Shown one piece after another: positions 48,592 through 57,844 of a DNA stretch of 64,000 bases; within the stretch, counting starts at the first letter, position 1; every line of letters begins with the position of its first letter. Both the position numbers and the translations under genes were made by a program. Under the pieces are notes generated by a model. That model searched no databases. It was not told where the DNA came from and saw only the letters and a program-made list of their open reading frames with translations. The DNA comes from Mesoaciditoga sp. (GTDB lineage Bacteria; Thermotogota; Thermotogae; Mesoaciditogales; Mesoaciditogaceae): NCBI GenBank assembly GCA_002878315.1, contig PNIW01000032.1:24800-88799 (forward strand), written 5' to 3'.

Positions 48592-49991
48592 AGGTAAAAC
48601 TCTCAGAATTTCTCGAAGAAAAAATCCCCATTCTCGAAGAAATAATAGAAAAATTATCTCAAAAATACAGATACGTTTCGATACTCGGAAGTGATGTGCG
48701 TGGGAAAAGATATCTTGTCACCGAAGACATAAAGATAAGCGACAGCAACTGGAATGAGAGGGGCTTTGTCGTAAGAATTTACGATGGTCTGTATTTAGAA
48801 TATTCTTTTGATGAAATCGATGATTCAATCGTAGATTCTTTGAATGAAAAAGTTATAAAGGAATTTGAAAGGTTCGAAGGCCCCGTACTCGAATGCCCCT
48901 TAATCGAAGAAGAAAAGGAAGAAGGTGTATTTGAAGGAGAAGTTGAAATTTTGCCGGAGACTGTCGATGCCGGGAAAAAGATAAAGATGCTCTCTTCCAT
49001 GAGGGATCATGCCTACTCGATCTCAGAATCTCTTGCTAATTTCTGGGCCATATACGAAGAGGTCAATGTCAGCAAAGTCTTTTTATCAGGCAAAAAGCAT
49101 TTAAATCAAAGTTATGTATGGACTCAAGGCTACCTTCAGGCCATAGTTAGAAAAGATGAAAAGACCAAGTACTCATATGAAGGATACTCTGGAATGAAAG
49201 GGGCCGAGATTCTTGAAGAGATGGTGAGCGGCGTCGATAAAGTTGTCAAAGAAGCCGAATCCCTAATCGATTCGACGAGAATAGAGCCGGGAGAATACGA
49301 TGTGATATGCTCTCCAGATGTAGCCGGTGTTATAGCCCACGAAGCCTTTGGACACGGAGTTGAAATGGACATGTTCGTCAAAGGCCGCGCCAAGGCTGTT
49401 GAATATTTAGGACGTGAAGTCGCATCAAAACTCGTTACCATGCACGATGGGGCCCGGGCCGCAAAACAAGTGGCCTCTTATTTCTTTGACGATGAAGGAG
49501 TTATTGGAAAGGATACGATTATAATAGACAAAGGCATATTAAAGGGAGGAATCTCCGATCTCATCTCATCTCTGAGACTTGGAACTAAACCGACGGGAAA
49601 TGGCAGAAGAGAATCATTCGAAAGAAAAGCATATTCAAGAATGACAAATACATTCTTTGAGCCCGGAAATGACAAACTTGATGATATGATCTCCTCTATA
49701 AAGCACGGTTATTTTCTCGAAAAAGTCTCAAGCGGGATGGAAGATCCAAAAAACTGGGGAATACAGTGCTGGATACTTTATGGCCGGGAAATAAAAGACG
49801 GTCGCCTAACTGACAGGATAGTCTCTCCAATCCTCATGACGGGCTACGTTCCAGATCTTTTGAAATCTATTTCTATGGTATCTGAAGATCTTGAACTCTC
49901 CGGAGTGGGAGCCTGCGGAAAGGGCCACAAGGAATTCGTCAAAGTCTCCTCCGGAGGGCCTTATATAAAAGCGAGAGCGAGGTTGGGATGA
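48588..49991 (+). CDS. tldD: TldD-family metalloprotease
   Basis: DVAGVIAHEAFGHGVEMDMFVKGRAKAVEYLG (HEXXXH), GRRESFERKAYSRMTNTFFEPG. Confidence 0.92.
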   Translation: MKVKLSEFLEEKIPILEEIIEKLSQKYRYVSILGSDVRGKRYLVTEDIKISDSNWNERGFVVRIYDGLYLEYSFDEIDDSIVDSLNEKVIKEFERFEGPVLECPLIEEEKEEGVFEGEVEILPETVDAGKKIKMLSSMRDHAYSISESLANFWAIYEEVNVSKVFLSGKKHLNQSYVWTQGYLQAIVRKDEKTKYSYEGYSGMKGAEILEEMVSGVDKVVKEAESLIDSTRIEPGEYDVICSPDVAGVIAHEAFGHGVEMDMFVKGRAKAVEYLGREVASKLVTMHDGARAAKQVASYFFDDEGVIGKDTIIIDKGILKGGISDLISSLRLGTKPTGNGRRESFERKAYSRMTNTFFEPGNDKLDDMISSIKHGYFLEKVSSGMEDPKNWGIQCWILYGREIKDGRLTDRIVSPILMTGYVPDLLKSISMVSEDLELSGVGACGKGHKEFVKVSSGGPYIKARARLG

Positions 49992-51235
49992 TGGTAGAAT
50001 TGATAGCGGAATTGCTTAACCGGGATGGAATAGATGATTGGAAGATACTTGAAAGAAAGGTTGAAGGTGAGGAATTCTTCTTCGTCAAAGACTCGCTCGA
50101 TATGAACCGCGCAAAGCGTACCCGCAAATTCTTTGTGACCATCTACCATGACTTCGAAAGAGAAGGAAAACTTTACAGGGGATCGTCGGATTTTACGATA
50201 TATCCCGGCATGAAAAGGGAGGAAATAAAATCCTTGATAGAAGACAACATCTTTTCCTCCAAATTCGTCGAAAATCTTTACTATCCCGTCGTGAACGAAA
50301 AGCACACGATTTCAAGAACCGTGCCTTTAGATCCTGAATCTTTAGATCGAATAATACACGATTTCCCATTTAAATCGAAAGATGTTTGGGTAAATTCGTC
50401 CGAATTTTTCCTTAACCGTGTCGAAGAAAGGATCGTCAATTCAAAGGGAGTAGACGTTTCAAATGCGTTCTACAGGCTGTACGTTGAGATGATAACAACC
50501 GCGAAATCAAAAGAAGAGGTTGAACTTTACTGGAGTTTTGAAAGATCGTACCCTGTGGTAAGGATGGAGATTGAGGAGGCCATCATGGCAACGCGCGAGA
50601 GGGCGAAGGCTATTTTCACTCCTGAGGTAAAGGACATACCTGTCATCTTGAGCGGCGAATCAGTCGGAGAATTTTTCAAATATCCCCTTTACAAAACCTC
50701 CGGGCTTTACATTTACGAACATCTCTCGAATGTCAAAAAGGGAGAAAGGATTTTGAATGGAGATTTTACAATGTGGATAGATCCGCACGTTGAAGGATCC
50801 GCCTATTCTCTAAATTACGATGAGGACGGGTTTTTGTGTAAAAAGGTAAAGGTCATAGAAGATTCAAAAGTTATGAACATATGGGCCGATGTGAGGTACG
50901 CTTACTATCTTGGAATAGAGCCTACGGGCCATCTTACGAATTTTGTTGTTGAGAGTGGAAAAGAATCTGAAAGTTCATTTGAAGATGGAAAATATCTTAA
51001 AGTCCTTTCCTTTTCAGATTTTCAGATGGATCCAGTAACGGGAGATTTTGGAGGAGAAATAAGGCTCGGCTGGTACAGCGATGGAAGAAAAAAAGTTGCC
51101 GTAACTGGAGGATCGATTTCGGGAAATATCACAAAATGCGATTTCGCCCTTTCTGCCGAATCGCAATTGACAGGCAACTTCAAAGGCCCAAAAAGTGTAA
51201 GAATAACGGGCGCGCAGATAGGAGGAAAAATGTGA
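49988..51235 (+). CDS. PmbA/TldE-family protein
   Basis: MEIEEAIMATRERAKAIFTPEVKDIPVILSG, DGFLCKKVKVIEDSKVMNIWADVRYAYYLGIEPTGHLTN; partner of TldD. Confidence 0.85.
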   Translation: MMVELIAELLNRDGIDDWKILERKVEGEEFFFVKDSLDMNRAKRTRKFFVTIYHDFEREGKLYRGSSDFTIYPGMKREEIKSLIEDNIFSSKFVENLYYPVVNEKHTISRTVPLDPESLDRIIHDFPFKSKDVWVNSSEFFLNRVEERIVNSKGVDVSNAFYRLYVEMITTAKSKEEVELYWSFERSYPVVRMEIEEAIMATRERAKAIFTPEVKDIPVILSGESVGEFFKYPLYKTSGLYIYEHLSNVKKGERILNGDFTMWIDPHVEGSAYSLNYDEDGFLCKKVKVIEDSKVMNIWADVRYAYYLGIEPTGHLTNFVVESGKESESSFEDGKYLKVLSFSDFQMDPVTGDFGGEIRLGWYSDGRKKVAVTGGSISGNITKCDFALSAESQLTGNFKGPKSVRITGAQIGGKM

Positions 51236-52545
51236 AAATCCTTGTCATAGATGACAGTGAATTTTGGAGAAAGGTCATTGGTGATATCTTTAAGGAGCAC
51301 GAAGTTGAATTTGCCTTCGATGGTTTGGATGGATACTTCAAGATTCAGGAATTTTGCCCCGATCTTGTCATCTCGGATCTTGTCATGCCCGGTCTTAATG
51401 GATACCTGCTTTGCAGAATAGTAAAGAATACAGAACTCAGAGACATACCATTTGTCATCATGACCGCCTCTTCCGATTCGATCGACAAGTTCTGGGGAAG
51501 GTATGCCGGCGCATCCGAATACATTCAAAAGGATTCTGAAGATGGAATAAAAAGGCTCAAAAATTACGTCGCGTCTTTTACACCGCTTCATGAATGCAAA
51601 AGATCGAAGGACAATTTCAAGTCCTCCTTCGAAAGGGCGCTAAATGGTTTGCTTGTCAAATCGACGATTGAAAATGAGATAAGAAAGTTCTTCGTTCACA
51701 TAGAAGATATGAATTACGTCGTGAGAAAAATCTTCGACTTTTTAAAATCGATGTTCGAGATCGATGATGGAATGCTCCTCATCTTCAAGCCGGATTCAAT
51801 GGATGTATACACAACATTTGAAGATTTTGAAGAGAAGATGAAAAAGATATTTGAAGGCCTGAAAACACCTTTCAATCTTGAAAGAAAGATCATCTATCTC
51901 GATAAAAGGATCTATGAAAGCGTTGACGAAATGTTATGGGTGTTTCATCAGGACAGAAAAGAAAATGGCGCGATACTTGTGGCGAGAAAGCGCGAATTTT
52001 CGAGCGGCGAAAAAGAGATCTTTTCCAACGTTATGATCGAGGTTGAAAACCTTATAAATGTCGGGCTGAATTTTGAAATTTACAGACAATATTCATTTAC
52101 CGACAAACTCACAGGCCTAAACAATTTAAGAGCCTTGAATGATTATCTTGATGGATTGTGGAAAAAGCATGAGGAATTTTTCTTCTGCATGATAGACATA
52201 GACAACTTCAAAAAGGTAAATGACACCTACGGCCATGAGATTGGAAACAAAGTACTTTCAGGAATAGGAAGCATAATAAAGAATTTGCCGTCTGATCTCT
52301 TTTCGGCCAGATACGGAGGAGAGGAGATCGCGATAGTTTCGAAAAGAAATGATCTTGCTCAGATAATAGATTCTTTAAGATCGCAGATAGAATCTGCCAG
52401 GTTTGGACCGGCCAGTGTTACGATAAGCGCCGGCATTGTCCCGTCGATCGGAGCTAACAGTTACACGGAAGTGATAGAAAGGGCAGACGCGGCGCTGTAC
52501 CGCGCAAAGCGTGAGGGGAAAAATAGAGTCGTTTTTGCGAAATAA
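51232..52545 (+). CDS. Response regulator-diguanylate cyclase (REC-GAF-like-GGDEF)
   Basis: MKILVIDDSEFWRKVIGDIF, DLVISDLVMPGLNGYLL; FTDKLTGLNNLRALNDYL...ARYGGEEIAIVSKR (GGEEI). GTG start gives a GTGA overlap with the preceding stop. Confidence 0.93.
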   Translation: MKILVIDDSEFWRKVIGDIFKEHEVEFAFDGLDGYFKIQEFCPDLVISDLVMPGLNGYLLCRIVKNTELRDIPFVIMTASSDSIDKFWGRYAGASEYIQKDSEDGIKRLKNYVASFTPLHECKRSKDNFKSSFERALNGLLVKSTIENEIRKFFVHIEDMNYVVRKIFDFLKSMFEIDDGMLLIFKPDSMDVYTTFEDFEEKMKKIFEGLKTPFNLERKIIYLDKRIYESVDEMLWVFHQDRKENGAILVARKREFSSGEKEIFSNVMIEVENLINVGLNFEIYRQYSFTDKLTGLNNLRALNDYLDGLWKKHEEFFFCMIDIDNFKKVNDTYGHEIGNKVLSGIGSIIKNLPSDLFSARYGGEEIAIVSKRNDLAQIIDSLRSQIESARFGPASVTISAGIVPSIGANSYTEVIERADAALYRAKREGKNRVVFAK

Positions 52546-52566
52546 AGTTATAATTTGGTGGGGGTG

Positions 52567-52896
52567 ATGATTTTGAATTCTGCCGAGGAGATGGCCCAGG
52601 CGATAGACGAAATAACCTGTGAAATGACAGAAAATGTTAGGAACGGAAAGATCGAAAAGGTCTTCGAACTTATGAGAGTGCGGGAGAAACAGATCGAATC
52701 TTTGAAAAATTCGGATGGGCGCATATCTCAGGCAACGGCTTCAAAACTCTTGGATGACTTAAAAACGTTCCAAGAAGAATACAAAAAGCGAATGAAAGAT
52801 TTAGACGGTAAGATCTCGGATATTTCAAAAGCCATTGAAATGCTTCAAAGTTATTCGCAAAGCAAAAGTTCAAATATATTTGACGAAAGAAGGTAA
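52567..52896 (+). CDS. Small helical/coiled-coil protein (FliT-like feel), unknown function
   Basis: Charged helical sequence, GGGGGTG RBS, between the GGDEF gene and the aldolase gene. Confidence 0.6.
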   Translation: MILNSAEEMAQAIDEITCEMTENVRNGKIEKVFELMRVREKQIESLKNSDGRISQATASKLLDDLKTFQEEYKKRMKDLDGKISDISKAIEMLQSYSQSKSSNIFDERR

Positions 52897-52901
52897 GCAA
52901 T

Positions 52902-53549
52902 ATGAAAGAGAGCATAATTTTGCTTGATGCCTGTCAGGAGATAATCGACCTTAAACTCGTTGCGGGCACATGGGGCAACGTTTCTTTAAGACTTGAAAAT
53001 GGCAATATACTTATAACCCCAAGCGGGATTCCTTACGATGCGATAAAGGAAGAAGATCTCGTCTTATGCGACAGATACGGAAATGTCGTCGAGGGGAACC
53101 TTCTCCCATCGAGCGAATTAAAAATGCACGTGTCGATTTACGCATCGAGAAAAGACGTTAACGCGATAGTTCATACCCATAGCCTTTACGCCTCGATAGC
53201 CTCGGCAATTTTCGACGAAGTTCCTTTGTTGGTTGAAGACGTTGCAATGGTAATAGGCGGAAGGATAAAGGTCACATCCTATAAATATCCGGGCACTCAG
53301 GAACTCGCCGATGAAGTTGTCAAGGGGCTTGGAGATAGAATGGCTGCCATAATCGCAAATCACGGTCAAGTCGCAGTCTGTCCCACAATGGAGGATGCGC
53401 TTCTTGCGGCACAGATGTGCGAAAAGGCCGCCCAGATGTACGTTATAGCATCGCAATATCCAAAGGTAAATGCCTTGCCAGATGAAGATATAAGATCCCT
53501 ATACGATAAATACGTTAAATCATACAAAAAACTGAGGGATCTCAAATGA
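52902..53549 (+). CDS. Class II aldolase/adducin family protein (FucA/MtnB-like)
   Basis: GTWGNVSLRLENGNILITPSGIPYDAI, SSELKMHVSIYASRKDVNAIVHTHSLYASIAS, IIANHGQVAVCPTMEDAL. Confidence 0.92.
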   Translation: MKESIILLDACQEIIDLKLVAGTWGNVSLRLENGNILITPSGIPYDAIKEEDLVLCDRYGNVVEGNLLPSSELKMHVSIYASRKDVNAIVHTHSLYASIASAIFDEVPLLVEDVAMVIGGRIKVTSYKYPGTQELADEVVKGLGDRMAAIIANHGQVAVCPTMEDALLAAQMCEKAAQMYVIASQYPKVNALPDEDIRSLYDKYVKSYKKLRDLK

Positions 53550-54790
53550 GTCTTGTTCTCAAAAATGCCACCGTCCTCGGAAAAGATATGTCCCTGAAAA
53601 AAACCGATATATTCGTGGAAGGGGACAGAATTGTTGATTTTGCAATGGGCGATGAAATGAACCTCGATGGAATGATCGTAATGCCCGGTCTTATCAACAC
53701 GCATACCCATGCCGCAATGACGCTCTTTAGAGGAATTGCCGAAGACGTCGATCTCAACGACTGGTTATTCAATTACATCTTTCCTCGGGAGGATAAGTTA
53801 ACAGAGGATGATGTCTACATAGGAAGTCTTGCCGGTTTCATGGAGATGGTCAGACACGGCATAACGACTTTTGTTGACATGTATTTTCACGAAGACGCGA
53901 TATATCAGGCAGCGAAAGACATTGGAATAAGGGGAATTGTGGCGCGCGGCCTTGCCGATACAGACGGAAAGGGAGAGAGAAAACTCCATCTCGCAGAGGA
54001 TTTTGCGAAAAAACATATCGATGATCCGCTTGTAAAGGGAGGATTTGGCCCCCACGCGCTCTACACCTGCTCTATGCCTTATTTCAAAGATGCGGTGGAT
54101 ACGGCAAAAAAATACTCTCTTCCTCTTACCTTCCATCTTCTCGAATCTCCTAAAGAGAGGGAAAATTTTAAAAAGAACGGTATGGAAGCCGTTGATTTTT
54201 TGGATTCGATAGGCGCATTTTACGAAAGAACGATAATAGCCCATGGCACGCATCTCGACCGTAAAGAACTCGAATTGATCTCTGAAAGAGGATCAACACT
54301 TTCTTACAATCCTTCCTCGAACGCGAAACTTGGAAATGGAATAGCCCCGATAATTCAGGCTCTCGATCTGGGAGTCAACGTGACATTCGGAACGGATTCG
54401 GCCGCTTCAAACAATGCCTTAAACATATTCGATGAGATGAAATTTGGGATACTCCTTCAAAGAGCCAAAGAAAGAGATCCAAAACTCATAAAAGTTGAAG
54501 AAGCGATAAAGATGGCAACATCGAATGCGAAAAAGGCATTGCCATTTGATATAGGCTCTCTCGAGGCCGGAATGCTTGCGGATCTTATCGTCATAGATCC
54601 ACACGATATTTCGACAATTCCGTCGGACAAAATACTTTCCCATATCGTTTATTCTTTTGACACGCCTGCCATAAAAAAGGTTATGATAGGTGGTAGATGG
54701 ATATACGATGAAGGTTTTATTACCGTCGATGAAAAGAAGGTGATAGAAGATTTCGAAAAAGTTTATACCGATCTTAATTCTCGGATTTGA
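53546..54790 (+). CDS. mtaD: Amidohydrolase, MTA/S-adenosylhomocysteine deaminase-like
   Basis: MPGLINTHTHAAMTLFRGIAEDVDLNDWLFNYIFPREDKLTEDDVYIGSLAGFMEMVRHGITTFVDMYF, GTDSAASNNALNIFDEMK. Confidence 0.92.
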   Translation: MSLVLKNATVLGKDMSLKKTDIFVEGDRIVDFAMGDEMNLDGMIVMPGLINTHTHAAMTLFRGIAEDVDLNDWLFNYIFPREDKLTEDDVYIGSLAGFMEMVRHGITTFVDMYFHEDAIYQAAKDIGIRGIVARGLADTDGKGERKLHLAEDFAKKHIDDPLVKGGFGPHALYTCSMPYFKDAVDTAKKYSLPLTFHLLESPKERENFKKNGMEAVDFLDSIGAFYERTIIAHGTHLDRKELELISERGSTLSYNPSSNAKLGNGIAPIIQALDLGVNVTFGTDSAASNNALNIFDEMKFGILLQRAKERDPKLIKVEEAIKMATSNAKKALPFDIGSLEAGMLADLIVIDPHDISTIPSDKILSHIVYSFDTPAIKKVMIGGRWIYDEGFITVDEKKVIEDFEKVYTDLNSRI

Positions 54791-54800
54791 AACGCTTTTT

Positions 54801-55250
54801 TTGATGACGATTTTAAGCGGCTGTTTTTTTGACAAGTACAATATAAGCACGATGAGAAATTTTGTCCCGTCCAATTACAAAGTTAAGACTTACGAGATAA
54901 TAGTGAAGCCCTCTCAGTTTATGGGATACAGATCGAAGGGAATAATAAGAAGTGTCTTTGCAACGTACGTTTCGACATCATCTACCGTCTCTCTCCACGC
55001 CGCGGAATTTCAAAGCACATTTGAAATGCACGATCTCTGGTATGCTTTTGCAAAAAAGGAGAGCGGCACATGGAATGCGCTCAACAGCAGTTTATGGTGG
55101 TTTTCGGGAGGGTTAAAAACTTCGAAATACCTTGCATGGTACACGCATTACACGATCTTCATTCTCGAATCTGAAGATCCGTCATCACTCTATCCCGTCA
55201 AAGACCAGATTCAGAATTTCATGAGCGTGTTTGGAGGCGCAAATAATTGA
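54801..55250 (+). CDS. Putative lipoprotein of unknown function; real start may be ATT at 54750
   Basis: LSGC lipobox; extending the frame upstream gives KISKKFIPILILGFETLFLMTILSGC, a complete lipoprotein signal peptide. Confidence 0.6.
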   Translation: MMTILSGCFFDKYNISTMRNFVPSNYKVKTYEIIVKPSQFMGYRSKGIIRSVFATYVSTSSTVSLHAAEFQSTFEMHDLWYAFAKKESGTWNALNSSLWWFSGGLKTSKYLAWYTHYTIFILESEDPSSLYPVKDQIQNFMSVFGGANN

Positions 55251-56233
55251 TATACAGAGAACTTTCTCATTATCTCAAAGAAAGATACGGCACGAGAGTC
55301 CAGAGGGTCTCGATATCTTATTTTAGAACGTGTCCCAACAGAGACGGAACGGCGGGATTTGGCGGATGCACCTTTTGCGAGGAGACTGGAAGCGGTTTTG
55401 GGAACAAATTCAGGAATTTGGACGTTCGCGCCCAGATCTTAGAGGGAATGAAGATCGCGCGGCAAAAGTACAAGGCGGAAAAATTCATGGCGTACTTTCA
55501 ATCATTCACAAATACCTACGGCCCTCTCGAAGAATTGGAAAAGGTCTACAACGAGGCTCTTGTCGAAGGCGTTGTGGCGCTTGATATCTCGACAAGGCCC
55601 GATGCCTTCTCTGAAGAGATTGCCGTTCTGCTTAAGAAGATCTCCGATGAAAGGCACGTTGATATATTCATCGAATTCGGCCTTGAATCGATAAATGAGA
55701 ATACGCTCTCATACGTAAATCGCGGTCATTCGGTCGGAGAGTTCATAGACGCGGTCCTTAGAGCCAAAAGGTATAACTTCGAAGTTATCGCTCATGTTAT
55801 ACTTGATCTTCCAACGGATACGATAGAAGATGAGATAGGATGTGCGAAGATTCTTTCGGCTTTAAGGGTAAATGGCGTCAAGATGCATTCTCTCTACATA
55901 GTCAAAGGCACAAAAATGGGAATTGATTACCTTGAAGGAAGGCTGAAGCCATTCGGCGCCGATGAATACATAAAAAGGGCGCGTGCCTTTCTTTCATATC
56001 TCGATCCTTCAATCGTTATACACAGGATAATATCCACTCCCCCGCAAAATGCGCTTTATTCAATAGGATTAACCTATACCGATGCGAAAAAATTGATAGA
56101 GGAAGAGATGATGAAAAATTCAGAATATCAGGGAGTAAAATTCGATTACCTTAATGGAGGCAACTGGAGAAAAAAATTCGTTGAAAGGAGAAATTCAGAT
56201 GGATTACGTTCAGATGGTCAAAGAATCGGTTGA
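55247..56233 (+). CDS. YhcC/TIGR01212-like radical SAM protein
   Basis: TCPNRDGTAGFGGCTFCEETGSGF (extended Cys motif), YFQSFTNTYGPLEELEKVYNEAL, EFGLESINENTLSYVNRGH. Confidence 0.93.
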   Translation: MIYRELSHYLKERYGTRVQRVSISYFRTCPNRDGTAGFGGCTFCEETGSGFGNKFRNLDVRAQILEGMKIARQKYKAEKFMAYFQSFTNTYGPLEELEKVYNEALVEGVVALDISTRPDAFSEEIAVLLKKISDERHVDIFIEFGLESINENTLSYVNRGHSVGEFIDAVLRAKRYNFEVIAHVILDLPTDTIEDEIGCAKILSALRVNGVKMHSLYIVKGTKMGIDYLEGRLKPFGADEYIKRARAFLSYLDPSIVIHRIISTPPQNALYSIGLTYTDAKKLIEEEMMKNSEYQGVKFDYLNGGNWRKKFVERRNSDGLRSDGQRIG

Positions 56234-57032
56234 TTTTTTAAAGAAAAGGGTGAGATCAAACCCAAAGATTGCGATTGTCCTCGGATCCGGTCTTTCTGTC
56301 ATAAAGGAAAGCCTCACTGATCAAACCAAAATAAAGTATTCTGAAATTCCGCATTTTCCCGTTTCAACGGCGCCCGGCCACGCCGGAGAGTTGATCTTCG
56401 GAAAATGGAAAGGTATCGATACGGTCCTTATGAATGGAAGATTCCATTTTTACGAAGGATATTCCATGAAGGAAGTAACGATGGCAATAAGGGTTTTCCA
56501 GATAATGGGCGTCAAATACCTTTTTCTGACGAATGCTGCCGGCGGGCTAAACCACACATTTGAGCCGGGCCATCCGATGATAATAACCGATCACATAAAT
56601 TTCATGGGAGACAATCCGCTCATAGGCAAGAACATAGATGAATGGGGAGTGAGGTTCCCTGATATGTCCGAGGCTTACAACGCGGAACTCATCTCAATTG
56701 CCGAAGAGGCGGCGAAGGAATTGCTTATCCCTTATTACAAAGGCGTATACGTTGCCGTTTCAGGCCCTTCCTTTGAAACGCCGGCCGAGTTGAGAATGTT
56801 TAGACTTCTCGGAGCGGACGCTGTTGGAATGTCAACAGTGCCCGAGGTGATAGTCGCAAATCACGGAGGAATAAAGGTCCTGGCTGTCTCCGCGATAACG
56901 GACAGAGCCATACCGGAAGGATTGAAACCCCTCACCGCCGAAGAGGTTTTAGAAGTCGCAAACAAAACGGGCATTCAGATTGCAAAGATCTTTGAATCAG
57001 TCATAGAGCGCCTTGGAGAGGAATTGAAATGA
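56199..57032 (+). CDS. Purine nucleoside phosphorylase family (paralog 1, Asp at base-recognition position)
   Basis: IAIVLGSGLSVIKESL, VSTAPGHAGELIFGKW, NAAGGLNHTFEPGHPMIITDHIN, SFETPAELRMFRLLGADAVGMSTVPEVI, SAITDRAIPEG. Confidence 0.95.
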   Translation: MDYVQMVKESVDFLKKRVRSNPKIAIVLGSGLSVIKESLTDQTKIKYSEIPHFPVSTAPGHAGELIFGKWKGIDTVLMNGRFHFYEGYSMKEVTMAIRVFQIMGVKYLFLTNAAGGLNHTFEPGHPMIITDHINFMGDNPLIGKNIDEWGVRFPDMSEAYNAELISIAEEAAKELLIPYYKGVYVAVSGPSFETPAELRMFRLLGADAVGMSTVPEVIVANHGGIKVLAVSAITDRAIPEGLKPLTAEEVLEVANKTGIQIAKIFESVIERLGEELK

Positions 57033-57835
57033 TAGAAGAAAGCGTTGATTTTTTAAAGTCAAAGATTGGGAAGGTCGACGTTGCGGTAATACTCGGATCC
57101 GGCCTCGGGAAACTCGCCTATGAAGTTGAAGAGGCGGTAAGAATTCCTTACTCGCAAATACCTAACTTTTTGAGATCAACGGCGCCCGGCCACGCCGGAG
57201 AACTGGTCTACGGAAAGGTAAGCGGGAAATATGTCCTTCTTATGAACGGGCGCTTTCACATGTACGAAGGTTATAAGCCCCGCGACATAGTTTATCCGGT
57301 AGAGGTCATGAAGTTAATAGGAATAAAAAAACTCATCGTCACCAATGCGGCGGGCGGAATAAAGCTTTCATTCAAACCAGGCCAACTTGTCTTCATAAAG
57401 GACATAATAAATCTTTCCTTTAGGAATCCTCTTATCGGTCCCAACGACGAAAAGATAGGGCCGAGATTTCCAGATATGTCCTCGCCGCTTTCTGCATTGT
57501 GGATCGAGAAAGCCAATAATGCGATTTACGAAAGCATGAAAGAGAGACTCGAAAGCGGCACATACGCATCGATGTTAGGTCCGAGTTATGAGACGCCGGC
57601 GGAGATAAGAATGTTAAGAAAGATAGGAGCGGACATGGTCGGAATGTCAACGGTCCCCGAAATCATAAAGGCTAACCATGTTGGAATCGAAACTCTTGGG
57701 ATCTCCTGTATTACGAATATGGCTGCCGGCGTCCTTCCGCAGCCTCTTTCGGAAAAAGAAGTCCTTGACGTTGCAAACAGTGTTTCTAAGCGCTTTATAT
57801 CCATTGTTAAGGTAATAATCGAGAAAACATGCTGA
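57029..57835 (+). CDS. Purine nucleoside phosphorylase family (paralog 2, Asn at base-recognition position)
   Basis: VAVILGSGLGKLAYEVEE, RSTAPGHAGELVYGKV, NAAGGIKLSFKPGQLVFIKDIINL, SYETPAEIRMLRKIGADMVGMSTVPEII, SCITNMAAG. Confidence 0.96.
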   Translation: MIEESVDFLKSKIGKVDVAVILGSGLGKLAYEVEEAVRIPYSQIPNFLRSTAPGHAGELVYGKVSGKYVLLMNGRFHMYEGYKPRDIVYPVEVMKLIGIKKLIVTNAAGGIKLSFKPGQLVFIKDIINLSFRNPLIGPNDEKIGPRFPDMSSPLSALWIEKANNAIYESMKERLESGTYASMLGPSYETPAEIRMLRKIGADMVGMSTVPEIIKANHVGIETLGISCITNMAAGVLPQPLSEKEVLDVANSVSKRFISIVKVIIEKTC

Positions 57836-57844
57836 GGTGATACC

